This document shows, in pieces, positions 21,684 through 36,600 of a stretch of 64,000 bases of DNA. The DNA comes from Elmis aenea (Eukaryota > Arthropoda > Insecta > Coleoptera > Elmidae). The position numbers and the translations under genes are program-made. Every line of letters begins with the position of its first letter. The stretch's first letter is position 1. The stretch is taken from positions 49,375,924-49,439,923 of the forward strand of contig OX393581.1 in assembly GCA_947652605.1 (NCBI GenBank). The letters are read 5' to 3'. The notes beneath the pieces are model-generated. The model ran no database searches, was not told the DNA's origin, and saw nothing but the letters and a program-made list of their open reading frames with translations.

Positions 21684-24600
21684 TTATGGATTACTAAATA
21701 AGTACGTTAGCAGTTCTGGTTGTGACATTTCTCTTTTGTATTTTTGTACAATTTCTTGAATTTTCAACCTTCTTTTCACATGAGGGGGTTGATAACTGAA
21801 ACAAACATAAAATATTGATATAACTGTATACACTTTACAGAGTGTTTCTTAATTATTGCAAAAAAAACTGGAGGCAATTCCTTATCGAAAATTAAGGAGG
21901 GGTTTTTATATAATTTTTTTCCCTTAGACGTCTCCTTTCGGAGTTACGCCCCCCTAAAGAGGATCGGTAAAATTGGGTTTTTATTTTATTTATCAAATTT
22001 GGGAAATGTAGGAGAATGTTATTTGGTAGATGTTTTGTACTTATTAAAAGGTTTCCCATAGTTATATTTTTAATCATCTACCACCTTCACAGGGGGCTGA
22101 AAAGTGCGACCCCTGTTGGTTTTTTTATCAGAACTTTTCGGAGGCTTGAAATTTTGCAATTTAAAAAATTTTCTTTGAAAGAGCTTGATTTATTTAGAAA
22201 TGTCTTTTATATTTTAAATATTTGTAAAATCTACTTTTCAGCCCCTTGTGAAGTTGGATGATGATTAAAAATATAACTATGGGAAACCTTTTAATGAGTA
22301 CAAAAAATCTACCAAATATCATTCCCCTACAGTTCCCAAATTTGAGAAATAAAATAAAAACCTAATTTTACCGCTCCTCTTCATTTGTGGGGGGGTGGGT
22401 AAATACGGAAGGAGACGTCTTAAGAGAAAAAAATTATATAAAAGTGCCCCCTTAATTTTCGATAATCAATTGCCACCCGAATTTTTTCGCAATATTAAAG
22501 AAACACCCTGTATAAACAGTAAAAAAAATCAGATACCAAAACACTGTTAATATTCATACAAAAAATTGTTAAGAACCACTAGGCCAAATATATTACACAC
22601 AAAAAGAAATGAAATATCTCTTAGCAAAAAAATCGAGCATTGAAACAAATGAAAAACTTGGCCCAACTTGCCCGGATCTAATATACATAAATATGAGTAT
22701 ATTACTTACGCGTCTGAATCTAGTCTGCGTCTTCGGGCCATGTTGAGCGCCGTATGCCTTACTAAAGTCCCCAAAGATCTGCGACTTACGATCATACCAT
22801 CAACCAGAGGAGAAGCCAGCCCGACCCGTCCTGTGGGCCCCTGTAGGTGAACCCTAAGCAGCCCCGACGTCATCCAGTGCAAACAAATAACAAGAACATC
22901 GTTTACTTTAGTTGGACCTACATCCAAACCTGTATCCATACAACTTAAAAGGTCGCCTAGAAAAAAAAACAGATTTTATAACACTTAACTAATTTAGCCG
23001 AAGACTTACTAATCGGTAGAGTTGCGTGATCTTCGTAACTCTCCAACCAAGCGACCATTATCTTCACAGACGCGTGAGAATGAAGATGATGCCGATGACC
23101 AGAACGACGAGGGGGTATGGGCTGCTTATCTAGATCCAAACTGAGCGTCCGCTTGTCACGACCGCTATTTTCCGACAAACTACGCTCATACCACGCTAAA
23201 ACACAACATGTTCAACTGACGAAATTTTATACAAACGGATTTACTTACATGATAAGCTACTGGTGTTAAATGACGATTGTTCGGAGCCTACATGTGCTGG
23301 TTTTAATTGCGACGGAATGACAAAAGCAATCTCCGAGCAGGCGTCCGCCCAGTACAGCACTTGCGACTGCCCGTCGTAACGCAGGTTGCTTCCGAATTCT
23401 TGCGACGTATTGTTGGTACTTCCTGGTGGAATTACTTTCCAGCTTGTGGCCACATGGCCGGTCCAACCTATTTAAATACTTAATAAATATTACACCGGAA
23501 ATGATTGAATACATGGAAGAATCAGGGAAAGAGGCACTAACGGCCAGTGGCGTACGCAGAAAAATATTTCTGGGGGGATATTGTTTTTATTTGCAAAAAT
23601 AGTACTGACTAATTTTAAACGGGGTATTATAATGGTAAAATTAGAAAATGACTTAGGTGGGCTCCACACACAAAGTGAATTGCAAGAAAGAGGTGTGGGG
23701 GGCCCAAAAGGGCGGTAGCCCCCCGGGTAACAGCGCCATAGGCAAAATGTTTCTAATTTTTAGGGTCAAACGTACCCAAAAATAACATTTATAAGAAAAA
23801 TATACAAACATATAATATATTTTATATGTATTTTTATACGTATTTTATATGTTTGAAAATGAGGTAATTATAATTTTAGTCCTTTTCAAATTTTCGGGGG
23901 GGATTTATCCCCCTAATCCACCCTTGCGTATGTCACTGCTAACGGCTCTATTGAATGAAGTAATAAAATCAAGAAAAGTACCAAGGGATTGGAACATTGG
24001 AATAATCCTATCATTATACAAGAAAGGGGACAAAAGGGATTGTTCTAACAATAAAGAAATAACATTGATGAGTGTACCGGGGAAAATACTGGCAAGAGTA
24101 ATGGAAGGCAGATTAAGGGAAAAAAAAAGAAAACACACTAGAAGAATCCCAATACGGTTTCAGAGGAGGATGAAGTACCCAAGACCCAGTCTTCATACTA
24201 AGACAAACAATCGAAAAGAGCTTTACAAAAAACAAGGAAATACATTTATGTTTGATAGACTTGGGAAAAGCAGTCGATAAAATCAAAAGAAAAGACGTAT
24301 GGAGGGACCTAAGAAGGAAGGGAATAGAAATAAAAACAATCGACATAATAAAAGCGATGTACGAACAAACGGTAAATATTGTAAGAACCCAGTATGAAGA
24401 ATCGGTAGAGTTTGAAACAAAAGAGGGCTTAAAACAAGGATGTGTGCTCAGCCCATTCTTATTCGCATTTGGTTAGATGGGGTAATTAAAGAACTAAAAC
24501 AAAAAATTGGACCTTTTCACCTAGCAACTGGAAAATGGACATGATCTTAGTCCTGGAAACAGAAAAGAATCTGCAACATAATCTAGAAACTCTAAACCAG

Positions 24601-27600
24601 CAATTGGAGGAAAAAATCAATATGAAAATAAATACAGAAAAAAACTAAAACTATGATCGTTACAACAAAGTACAAAGGGCATAACATCACTTTAAACGGG
24701 TTTAGGTTGGAACAGGTAGAAAACTTTAAATATTTAGGAGTGATCATAGAGAAAAATGGAGGAATGGACAAGGAAATAAGCAAAAGGACAGGAAGTGTGG
24801 GAAGAATATTTAACAGTTTAAGAACAACATTTTTTGGAAATAGAGAAGTCGAAAAACTAACCAAAGTAGATGTGGTCAAAAAGGTAGTAACTCTGGCACT
24901 TTTATACGGAAGTGAAAAGTGGACACTCACAAACAAAAATAGTAGCCGAGTGAATGCAGCTGAAATGAGATTTTTAAGAAAAATCCAAGGAAAAAACAAA
25001 AAATATAGAATCAGAAATGAAACATACAGAGGCAACAATTAAAGACAAAATCAGTTGAAACAAAAATACAAAAAAGACAGCTGGGAAGGTTGGGTCACAT
25101 TTATAGGATGAAAGAAGAAAGGTTAACCAGAACCTGGCAAGATGAAGTTCAAAAAGCAGCAACGGATAGAAACATCAAATGGAAGGACATAAAAAATGTA
25201 GCACAAGACAGAAAAACATGAAAAAAAGTCAGCACAACACCAGTGGAGTATGCAGAAAAATATTTCAGGGGGGATATTGTTTTAATTTGCAAAAATACTG
25301 ACTAATTTCAAACGAGGCATGGTAATGGTGCAATTACAAAATGATCTATATGAGGGCTAGACAAAAAATCAGTCGCAAGAAAGAGTTGCGGGGGGTCCAG
25401 GGAGGCAGGAGTACCATAGGCATTTTTTTTCAAGGTCAAACCGTACCCAAAAATTGCATTAAAATATACAAACATTATATATTAAAAAGCAGTCTGTCGC
25501 GCAATTTTGAAATGGGGTAATTATAATTTTAGTTCCTTTCCAATTTTCGGGGGGGGGATTTATCCCTCTAATCCCCCCTTGCATACGCCACTGCACAACA
25601 CAACTCAAAAGTCCTTCACCCAACAGTCATGAGCGTACGCAGAAAGTTATCCAGGGGGAGGCAAAGAAATGCATTAAAATATAAGCAAACTTTTAACTTG
25701 ACCCTCTTTCATTTGGTCATTAATGGAGTACTCGATTCCAGGAAGGGGCAAGTATTTGGACCGCCCCGCACTAATACCTTAAAAAATGCTAGTTAAGGCT
25801 AGATTTTACCTGAATGATTTTCTACGTTTATGGGCCATCCTAGCGTATGCACGAACTCCAAGAAATGCGGAGATATGTTGGTCTCTTCACTGACATTTCT
25901 GACAATGTCTTCCGCGGCAGTCTGCCCCGACCGTATGTAAAATATATGAGCCGTGTCGCAAGTACGTGGACTCAGTCGATCCAATAAGGCCAGATCACTG
26001 CAGAAATCTTGTGCGCTCGTGTTCAGGGCCGTCAGCGTTTGATTAGCCGTACAGATCTGTGGGGAGAAGCATTAACCATTGAAAAATCGGATACTGACTC
26101 AACTCACGTCTGCGTCTTTCAGCGATAAAAATCCGAAATGAGACAGGAAGAGACGAGCGGTTTGGAAATCATGACAAACTGGAGGCGATACACATTCGAC
26201 CGGCTGGGAGACCTGCGACTGGGTGGCGTTGAGACTGTTTTCTGCTGTTAACTGCCGTCGCAACAACTGAGCCAATTTTGCGGTTTCTTCGCTCGCTTCG
26301 TCGTTCGCTAACACACACTCCAAACTAGGGATCGACTGGTCCCTGGAATTGCACGATATAATTACTTTTTTGTACAGGGTGGTCCATATTCGATGGGTAT
26401 CTCGCTTAATATTCAAGATAGAGAAACGGTTAAAGTACCAAAAACGTGCAGTTTTTTGAGACAAACTCAGAACCGTTTTCAAAAATATTTCATCATTTCC
26501 GGTTTTTGAGTTATTGTAAAAAAAAGTCATATCTAGGTTATTGTTGTAAATACTAAAAAAATGTATGAAGATTATTTTTAGATATTTTTATGTAAAATTC
26601 GATTATAACAAAAAAAAAAATTTACGCTTGCCGTTAAAAAGTTATGACACAAACTTACCTTTTTTTAAATGGGAGCGATAGTTTGCTATGGCCTATTTAA
26701 ATTTTTAATTTTTTTCTCATTCCAAATACATAAGGGTTGATGTAGTTATTTTCAATAATATGCAAATTATGAAGGTTTTTTTGGTTTTTTTGTAAAGAAA
26801 AACATAGTAGGCTGTGAAAACAAACAAAAAACAAGTTATAAAACCTTTTAAAACTCATTTGTTACAAGTTACGAAGGTTTTTTAATTCGATGTTTAATTA
26901 AACATTATAAATAATTGAACATAAGATAACAACAATATAGTCAGAATCAGCAGTTATGTAATATGGAATATTTTCAAATATTTATAATGTTTATCTCAAC
27001 AACAAATTAAAAAACCTTCGTAACTTGTAACAAATGAGTTTTAAAAGGTTTTACAATTTGTTTTTTTTTTGTTTTCACAGCCTACTATGTTTATCATTGA
27101 AAAAAAAAACTAAAAACCCTCGTAACTTGCGCATTATTGAAAACCCTTATATATTTGGAATGAGAAAAAAAAAAATGAATGTAAATAGGTCATAGCCAAC
27201 TATAGCGTCCCTTTAAAAAAAGGTAAGTTTGTGTCATAACTTATGAACGTCGAGCGTAATTTTTTTTTTAGTGTATGGAATTTTACATAAAAATATCTTA
27301 AGATATCACAATTTTTTTTGATATTTACAACAATAACGGACATATAACACATTATAAATATCACAAAAAAACACTTTTTTTTCTAATAACTCAAAAACCG
27401 GAAATGATAGAATATTTTTGAAAAAGGTTCTGAGTTTGTCTCAAAAAACTGCACAGTTTTGGTAATTCAACCGTTTCCCTATCTTGATTAAGCGAGATAC
27501 CCACGTAATCCCATCGAATTCGGACCACCCTGTACATGGCACTCGTAATTCTTACACTTTGCATTGGGGCACACGATCGACACCATCGGGGAAACATTTT

Positions 27601-30600
27601 TGTCGAACCTCCGGTCGTATAGGAGTATCCTGCATGGCGACCGGTCGACCAGGGTTCGGCGCGTGATACTTCGTCCCCGATCTATGCCTGGGAAGATGCC
27701 TCAACTGCATGGTCCACGCGTATCGCCCGAAGGGTCCCCGGATCAAGATCGTCACCGTCGGTTGCGGATCCTACCGCACACAACTCTCATTTCCTTTCTT
27801 GCTTAACGATAAAACAAAAATTACCTGGTCGTTTCCCAAAGGTTCCTCCAGCAACGCAAGCATCACCGATCCTTCGGACACGAAATACCGGAATCTTTCT
27901 ACGGCCACGGAAAAATCGACGCAATTCGCTGGCCAGGTATTGCAGTGTTGCAGCAGCGACAGCTCATCTAGCAGCGAGGAAACAGATTCGGGTCCACATT
28001 CGCTGGGGAAGTAGCCAACCTGAAGACTATTAAATGAGCCAAGGCCTCATTTAAAAATGTAAAAACCGACCTGTTCCAATATGCATGTTAAAAGCATTTC
28101 GGCTGCGTCTCTGACTCTCATAGAAGCCGGTTTTAATTCCTTGTCTTCCTTCATCTTAACCGTTTCGCCAGGTTTTCCAACAGATTTTGTACCGGACACA
28201 CCTAATTCTGCAACTTCCAATACCTGAAAGGCAAACAATTACCTTAACGACCTAAAAGAATTAATTTATTTACCGTCGTTAGGCAATCTTTGTCTTTTAA
28301 TAAATAGGGATGTTCCAAGAGCCATATCGAGCAGCATTGGAAGGCTGCGACGATGGTGGAATGTAATTCTTTCGTGTGCATCGGCGGTGGTCGCGAACAT
28401 TGGTACACAATATAGTCACAGAGCCATTTTACGGCTCTTTTACATTCCAGCGCATCTAGAAATATAATTTCATCAAGTATAATATTGATCTGCACATTAA
28501 TAATTATAATTTTACAGGGCTGGGTTTCTTACTGGGAGATACTTATATTCAACTATTTTACCATTAATTAATATCGTTAATTGAAATACTAATACAACTA
28601 ACTTTACTTAATTAAATTGCGTTTTTATAGTATTTTAATATCATAATCTCATTAAAAATAATTCTTACCTGTTAATTTTCTAGCTGTACCAGGTAAGCAG
28701 TGAAAAAAAAATTGACACGTCTCAAATTGAAAACAAAAGCTAGGTTCGCTTATACAATAAATTTCAAGCTAATCGGCAAATTACTAATACATTTTTATTT
28801 AAAATAATACCCTATGTACAGGGTGGCCTATTTTCGATGCCCATACAGGAAGGGTATCTCGGTTATTATCAGAGATAGAAAAAAAAGAATTACGTAATCT
28901 GGATTTCTTTTTTCGAGAGAAATTTATTGCTGTAAACAGATTTTTGATAGCTTTTTTAATTTTCGAAAGATAGCGAAAAACCGATTTTTGGCAATTTTCA
29001 AAAATGTTAAATATCTTGCTTAAACATAAAGAAAAACTTAACAGACATTTTTTGCATGGTTTTTTGTCCTTAATAAGAAAGCGATGTTCAATATTTTTTG
29101 CTCATATAACTATTGATATATTACACCTAACTTTCTTATTTTAAATGGCATCCACAAACAAAATATATATTTTTGAAAAGCGCAAAAATTAAGCTTTCGA
29201 TTTATGCCAAAAGCCAACTATGGTTGCCATTTAAAATAAGAAAGTTGGGTGTAATATATCGATATTCATGAGTGAAAAAAAATTGAATATTGCTATCTTA
29301 TTAAGGACAAAAAACCATGCCAAAAATGTCTTACAAGTTTTTCTCTATCTTTATGTTTAAGCGAGATATTTAACATTTTTGAAAATTGCCAAAACTCGGT
29401 TTTTAAATATATTTCGAAAATTAAAAAAGATATCAAAAATCTGTTTACGGCAATGAATTCCTCTCGAAAAAATAAATCGAGATTAAGTACTTGTTTTTTT
29501 CTATCTCTGATAATAACCGAGATACCCTGTATGGGCATCGAATTTTGTCCACCCTAGTGGCCCAAATGCAATGGAATTGCATGGGTATCTCGCTTAATAT
29601 TCAACATAGAGAAACGATTAAATTACCAAAAATAAGCAGTTTTTTGAGACAATCTCAGATCCGTTTTCAAAAATATTCTATAATTTCCGGTTTTTGGGTT
29701 ATTAGAAAAAAACTGTTTTTTTTTTATATTAATAATGTGCCATATCTCCGTTATAGTAGCAAATATCAAGAAATTGTAAGCAGATTATTTTTAGATATTT
29801 TTATATACAATACGATGACAGTAAAAACAAAAAAATTACGCTCGCCGTTAAAAAGTTATGACACAAACTCACCTTTTTTTAAATAGAAACTATAGTTGTC
29901 TATGACCTATTAACATTCCTCATTTTTTTCTCATTCCAAATATATAAGGGCTGATGTAGTTATTTTCAATAATAGGCAAGTTACGAAGGTTTTTTAAATT
30001 TTAAAGCTTTGAAAACAAAAACAAAAGCACGGTATGAAACCTTTTAAAACTCATGTGGTGCAAGTTGCGAAGGTTTTTTAATTTTTTGTTAACATAAACA
30101 TTATAAATATTTGAACATAAGATAAACAACAATATACTTATGTAGTATGTAGTATGATTCTGTCTATATTGTTGTTTTCTTATTTTCATATTTATAATGT
30201 TTATATCAACAACAAATTAAAAAACCTTCGTAACATGAACCAAATAGGTTTTAAAAAGTTTTTTTTTTGTTTTCACAGCCTACTGTTTTTCTTTAAAAAA
30301 AAAAACTAAAAAAGCTTCGTAAGTTGCATATTATTGATAATAACTACATCAACCCTTATATATTTGGAATGAAAAAAAAAGGAATTTAAATAGGTCATAG
30401 CTTCCATTTAAAAAATTGGTATGTTTGTGTGTGTCATAACTTTTTAACGGTGAGCGTAAATTTTTTTTTTTTTTTAGTATCATCGAGTTTATATAAAAAT
30501 ATGTAAAAATAATCTTCACCAACTTTTTCAATATTTACAACAATAAGGGAGATATAACACATTATAAAAATGACAAAACAAATACTTTTCTTCTAATAAC

Positions 30601-33600
30601 TCAAAAACCGGAAACGATAAAATATTTTTGAAAACGCTTCTCAAAAAACTGCAAATTTTTGATAATTTAATAGTTTCTCTATCTTGAATATTAAGCGAGA
30701 TACCCATGTAATCCCATCGAATTTGGACCACCTTATTTTTTTAAAATCAAACTTGTTTTCCCCTGCCGATGAAAAGATAGCAATATAATGATTGTACGTA
30801 CCTGATTCTTTAATATGTATTCTTGCTAATCCTGATAACAGTTCCAAAGCCGCCAAAGATATATTCAGATCCGTCTTCCATGAAGAAATCAGGCGATGGC
30901 ACACCAAGTATGTGGCTCTAACGAATAAAGCATGGGCCGAATCTATACAAAAAAAATCACTAAAACAAATGAATTGTTTTTCTTATAATTAATTGAAAGC
31001 AGTACAGTCTTATCAAAAAATTAAAGCTTAAAAAAAGACAGTAAAATCGTGAAAGTTTATAATAAAAACAAAGTCAATACTTTTATTTACCGGATGGTCT
31101 AAATTCAATGTGATTACTTAATTATCCCGCATACTATTAGAGATAGAGAACTGGTTAAATTATGAAAAAGTAATTGTATGGAATTTGCATCACCAGGTAT
31201 AATTTTTTTATGAAAATTGCTAGACAAAAGCGTTAAGTGCAGACATACCAAGCAGTAAACCTTCAGCAATTTCACTTCCCAAATGTTCCCCGATGCTTCC
31301 GCTCTGGTGCTCCAAACTGCTAGCTACGCTCGTGGTACTCGTAGTATCGGAAGTCGCTACTTATGCAAATGCAACACAAAAGCAACAACACAAACAAATA
31401 AAACACAATCACAAACTATAACATAATAAAAATTACTATAACGCAGGCAATCGAAACATACAAAAATAAATAAAAACGCACCTGAACTTAGCAGATTTGA
31501 GCTCGTATCGGCCGACGGTTGGGTGACTTGCTCAACGAACTCGAAAGCAGCCGAATCCTGCACGCAAAGAAAGAGCCCCCCTAAGAGCATGTGCGTATTC
31601 TGCGGATCCGTTTCCACTTGCAGAGCGTTCATCAGCAGATTCATCAATCGCGGTTTCAGCTGCGCAAAAGTGACCGGTCGCTCGACTGAAGCGACACCTA
31701 TCAGCTCCCGGATCGTGACGTTTTGAAAATGCAACGGCAGCACCAAAATAGACAGCAATAGATGTATCGAAGCGCGACGTAACTCCACCTTAGACACGTT
31801 CCCGATGAGCTTCAGTTCTTTGTCGGGTAAAACGATTTCGAGCGCGGCCACAAAGGCCGGCACTAAAACTCTGACTCCGTCCAAATCTAAACGGAACAAG
31901 TCCGACGAGTTCATCAATATCGCGACCATCGTTTCGCCACATTCCCGATTGAGTGGTATTTTCAGACCCTGCTGTACGGCCAAGTAGAAGCGGGCTAGAT
32001 ACACGGCGAGGATCTCTTCACCGGTTTTTTTCGCACATATAAGTCGGCACAGGGCTCCTAGCGCTTCGGCACGTCCGCTCTCGTACTTGTCGATTGTTAA
32101 ACTTGACGGTAGATCCGGCAAATCGGTCAGCGAGCCTGGTTGTGATATGTTAAGAGATCCTTTCACATTATCCATTACGACGGAATTGGGACGTTTATTT
32201 TGTTCAGACGTTTGTTCTATAACAAAACAACATAAAACAAAAGAAAGTATGAGTCAACAAAACAATATTCTGCAACAATAAAACAAATGAAAACAAAAAA
32301 TTAAGTTTTGAAAATCAATACATTTTCACAAATTCTATATCTGGCACTGGTTTAAACTAAATATACAGGGTGATTCAAATTCGATAGTGACCATGGGGAT
32401 CTCGCTTATTATTGAAGATAGAGGGTAGGTTTAAATTTGGCAAAGTTGCTAAATTTTATGCTCATCAATAATATCAAAACAGATTTGCAATATCTTCAAC
32501 TGTTTTTGAAAAAATTGAAAAAAACTGAAAAAACGACTTTTCGTTTTTTTGCTATAACTTTTTTATTTATAATTATTTTTTAATCTGTAAAAACTTTTAC
32601 GTGGCCACTTCTTATTTTACTTTTAATGGTGCTATCAATTTTTTGCTGTGTCGATTCCGTTTTGTTTTGTAGGTACTAACTTTTTAATTTCTTATGGGCG
32701 ACAAACTTGATTTTCATCCAGTTAGCTAGAACTTTTTTTCTAATTTCAAAAATGTATTACATGATTATGTTATTTACATAAACGTATTTATTTGAAAAAA
32801 AAAAGGTTTTCATTTATTTAACGTAACTAATAACTAGATGAAAATCAAGTTTGTCGCCCATAAGAAATTAAAAAGTTAGTACCTATAAAACAAAACGGAA
32901 TCGGCACAGCAAAAAATTGATGACACCATTAAAAGTAAAATAAAAACTGACCATGTAAAAGTTTCTAGATTAAAAAAAATGATAAACAAAAAAGTTATAG
33001 CAAAAACGAAGTCATTTTTTCAGTTTTTTTTTTCAATTTTTTCAAAAACAATTGAAGATATTTCAAATCTGTTTCGATATTATTGATGAGCATGAAATTT
33101 AGCAAATTTGCCAAATTTAAACCTACCCTCTATCTTCAGTAATAAGCAAGATCCCCATGGTCGCCCTCAAATTTGATTCACCCTGTATATAGAACTAAAA
33201 AATAAATTGACTTTGACAAAAAATTTGTCCTAAACAACTATAATTTAACGGTCACTTACTCTGGGGTAATCCACAACCAACAAATGCGGCTTCAAACAAC
33301 CACTCTCCGAACAAATGTAAAATGCTGTTGCATTTAGCTCTTTCGGGGGCCAATGGGCTCCTACAGTCGGGACCCAAAGATGTAAGTGCTACAATAAAAA
33401 AAATCGCTGATTGAATATGCGAGACTCTGTGTCTTGCTACATACAAGAGTGGCTTAAAGCAGATGACGGTCCGCCGCTAGGAGCCGAATTAGACATCACC
33501 GAGGAAGCTCTGCTGCTCGTTAAACCTATCAGAGACGTTTTGGGAATCCCTACATTAAAAAAAATAAGTCTTAAAAGACTTGCAAGACAAAGCACACACT

Positions 33601-36600
33601 TTATGTACATAACCGATATTAATGTACACTATACAGGTCCAGATTACATTTCCAGCATGGAGATCTCGCTTATTATAAGAGATGCAGCTTTGCTTAAATT
33701 AGATGAATTATTCTCAAGTATGAGAGAAGCTACAATATATTTTTAAAAGTACAAAATATCTGGTAGCAAAAAATATGAAAATGTTGATTTTTTTCTCTCA
33801 AAACTTTTTTATTTTATTCATTAGATCAATTTTATTAATACTTTCTCAGGGTACTTTTCAATGGAGCATGTAAGTATTATTTTAGATTTTTTTTATCACT
33901 TACCATTTTTAAGATATTACCCCTAATCTCAATATTTCTTATGGGCCGCGAAGTTGGCTATGGAAAAGTTGAATGTGCTTTTTTTTCTTTTTTAAATGAG
34001 ATATTACTTGTTATATTTATTTTTATAAATAAGTCACAAAATCAAGAAAAACCGTATTTTACCCATCTATTATCAAGCTATTTATGAAAATAAAAACAAA
34101 ACACAACTAATTTAATGTCAAATGACAGTTACCATTTATTTGTTTGTGGTAGCCATAATTATAACAATAATTAATACAAAGACTATCTAATTAAACAATA
34201 CTATAAAATTCTAATGAATGATACCGCAGACAAATAGTAACTGTCATTTGACATTTAATTAGTTGTGTTTTGTTTTTATTTTCATAGATATCTTGATAAG
34301 TGATGGGTAAAATACAGTTTTTCTTGATTTTGTGACTTATTTATAAAACTGGATATAGCAAGTAATATCTCATTTAAAAGAGGAAAAAAAAATCACATTT
34401 AACTATTCTACAGCCAATCTTAAAAATGGTAGGTGTTAAAAGAAAATCTAAAATAACACACATGCTACATTGAAAAGTACCTTAAGAAATAATAAAATTG
34501 ATCTAATGAATAAAATAAAAAAGTTATGAGAATAAATAAATTCGACATTTTTATATTTTTTCTTATAACATCTGAAGTACGAGAAATGTTGTACTTTTAA
34601 AAATCGATTGTAGCTCCTCCCATACTTGGTAATAATTCATCTAATTTAAGCAAAGCTGTATCTCTTATAATAAGCGAGATCCCCATGCTGGAAATGTTAT
34701 CTGGGACACCCTGTATATTATTTAATTCGGGCCACATACGGATTATGTTTAATATAATAGATAGAGATTCGGTTTAATTAGCAAAAAGTTACATATGAAA
34801 TTTTGCAATTTTTTTGGTTCTGAAAATAAAATGCAAGATTACCGTAGTGGCCCGTATTCAGTTGTACATAAAAATAAAGCCTTCTCATTCTGCACTTCTA
34901 GCAGTACATTTTTTCAAGTAACAAGAAACGTAAGACAAAAGAATAAAGCTTATAATACACAGCAAAAATGGTGAATGTGCAAAAAAGAGTGTGAAAAAGT
35001 ACCCTTGGTAATAGAAGACGGTGCAACACTAAAACTCTTAGCAAGTCTGCGTTGAGTAGGAGGTGTGGGTGAGTGCGTAGAAGAACCGAGACCAGACACT
35101 GCATCCTTCGCTTTGTCTGGGTTTCCCCCAATAACCATATCTTCCCACCAAATAGGCTGTGCTATACCTACACGATAAGAAGAACTTGTACTACATGTAA
35201 ATGAGAAACAACATTAGAAAAACCATACAATAAGCGATATACAAAATCTACGACTCAGAATACATCGCCCTTGACAGAAAAATTACTACATTTTGCACTA
35301 AATTTGATACTATACCCAGAAAAGCATCCACTTGTCCAGCGATACCCTTTATGGCCTTAAGAAAAATTAACGGCAACGAATGTAAGCAAGGATGCTGGCA
35401 GGGATCCACGACCGAATCACTACTTATAGCAAACTGCAAAAATTTCTGAGTCTGGCTTATGACCTGCAAAAAAACACAAAACAATAACTCAAAACTATGA
35501 GAACCGAGCGACGAACCTCGGGTTTCGTCAAGCTTATCGGGTTTCCTATGGTGTTCAGAAATCTATACCAACTTTGGGCCACGCACTCGTTCGTCATCCC
35601 CGGTGGAATAATATCATCATCGCCTACAACCCACAAGCACTCAATAACACATCTAAATCACATCGAACCAACACGAACCTATTTTCAATTCGGGGAAGCT
35701 CGATTCATACATAAAACCAAGCACGCGAGAAGTTAACGCTAGATTTACTCTGTTCCACTGTTCGATGAGTGCCACTCGGTGACGCCAGTTCATGCAACAC
35801 TCCCTCAAAGTCTTCCAAAGAGGTGGAGACGGAAAACAACGAGCACAAGCCACTAACCAAACCTAAACCGTTAACAATAATTATTGACGCACAAATATAA
35901 ACCGGATTAATCTCACTTCGAATAAGACACTGAGAACTCTTTCGCAGAGTTGATCGGCCACGTCGTCTTTTACAGTGGGTGGAGCCAGAAGCGTTTCGTT
36001 TATAGCCAACAAAAATAACAGCAAAGATTCCCAAGTTTCTCGCTCCAAGACTTTGGATTCGTGCACTACTTGCTGAAGAGTTCGTAAAACTCGATGACAC
36101 AGAACTGCTTGCCTGTTAATGGTATCCTGTCCTAAATTACCAAAAACAACATTATAAAACAAGCAAAATTCATACTGCAAGTTTTAATTTATAACTACAA
36201 GTGCATACGAAAAAATCAAGCATTTATTGGGAATAATAATAATACCTATCTCCTGATACAAGAAAGGCCAGTCTTGCAATGACAAAAATAATTATGTGAG
36301 TGCATTGTATAAATCCTGTTATTTTTACGACCTACCTTCTCCCTTCCGTGGTACAAATAAATGATGAAAATGAGCGATAATACTGCGAGCATACATATTG
36401 GAATTGTCAACCACCGGTTGGGGCACACAAACCTTTGGAGTTGGTAATAAAGCAGACAACCATTCACAATATACATTAACACAATCTTTAATAACATCAT
36501 GCTCTGATAACGGTAAAGATAGGCCATATCCAATCACTTCCATGCACCATCGTACCTTGAATTAAATAAATAATTACCACCACGCCTAAAAACGGTACAA

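Larger units (their letters stand above)
23489..25627 (+). pseudogene. LINE (non-LTR) reverse-transcriptase remnant interrupted by two MITEs
   Basis: After removing the two inserted MITEs, the plus strand reads as reverse transcriptase: EYMEESGKEALT joined to ALLNEVIKSRKVPRDWNIG, then LYKKGDKRDCSNNKEITLMS, VPGKILARVMEGRL, LKQGCVLSPFLFAF, VENFKYLGVIIEKNGG and ALLYGSEKWTLTNKNSSRV. These match the order of non-LTR RT blocks. Frameshifts and stops are numerous, the 5' part is absent, and the YADD active-site block is eroded (GKMDMILVL-like). The 3' end (CACAACACAACTCAAAAGTCC...CACCCAACAG) is shared with the copy at 54718-55860. It sits in RALGAPB intron 17, antisense to the gene. Confidence 0.85.

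Noticed and set aside
23545..25593. Two ~370-bp direct repeats flanking RT sequence as LTRs of a retrotransposon
   Set aside because: Each copy has its own inverted ends and its own distinct 8-bp duplication within LINE sequence, so they are independent MITE insertions.
33411..33746. 111-codon plus-strand ORF
   Set aside because: Its first part is antisense to RALGAPB exon 8 and the rest lies in an inverted-repeat element; no domain is visible.
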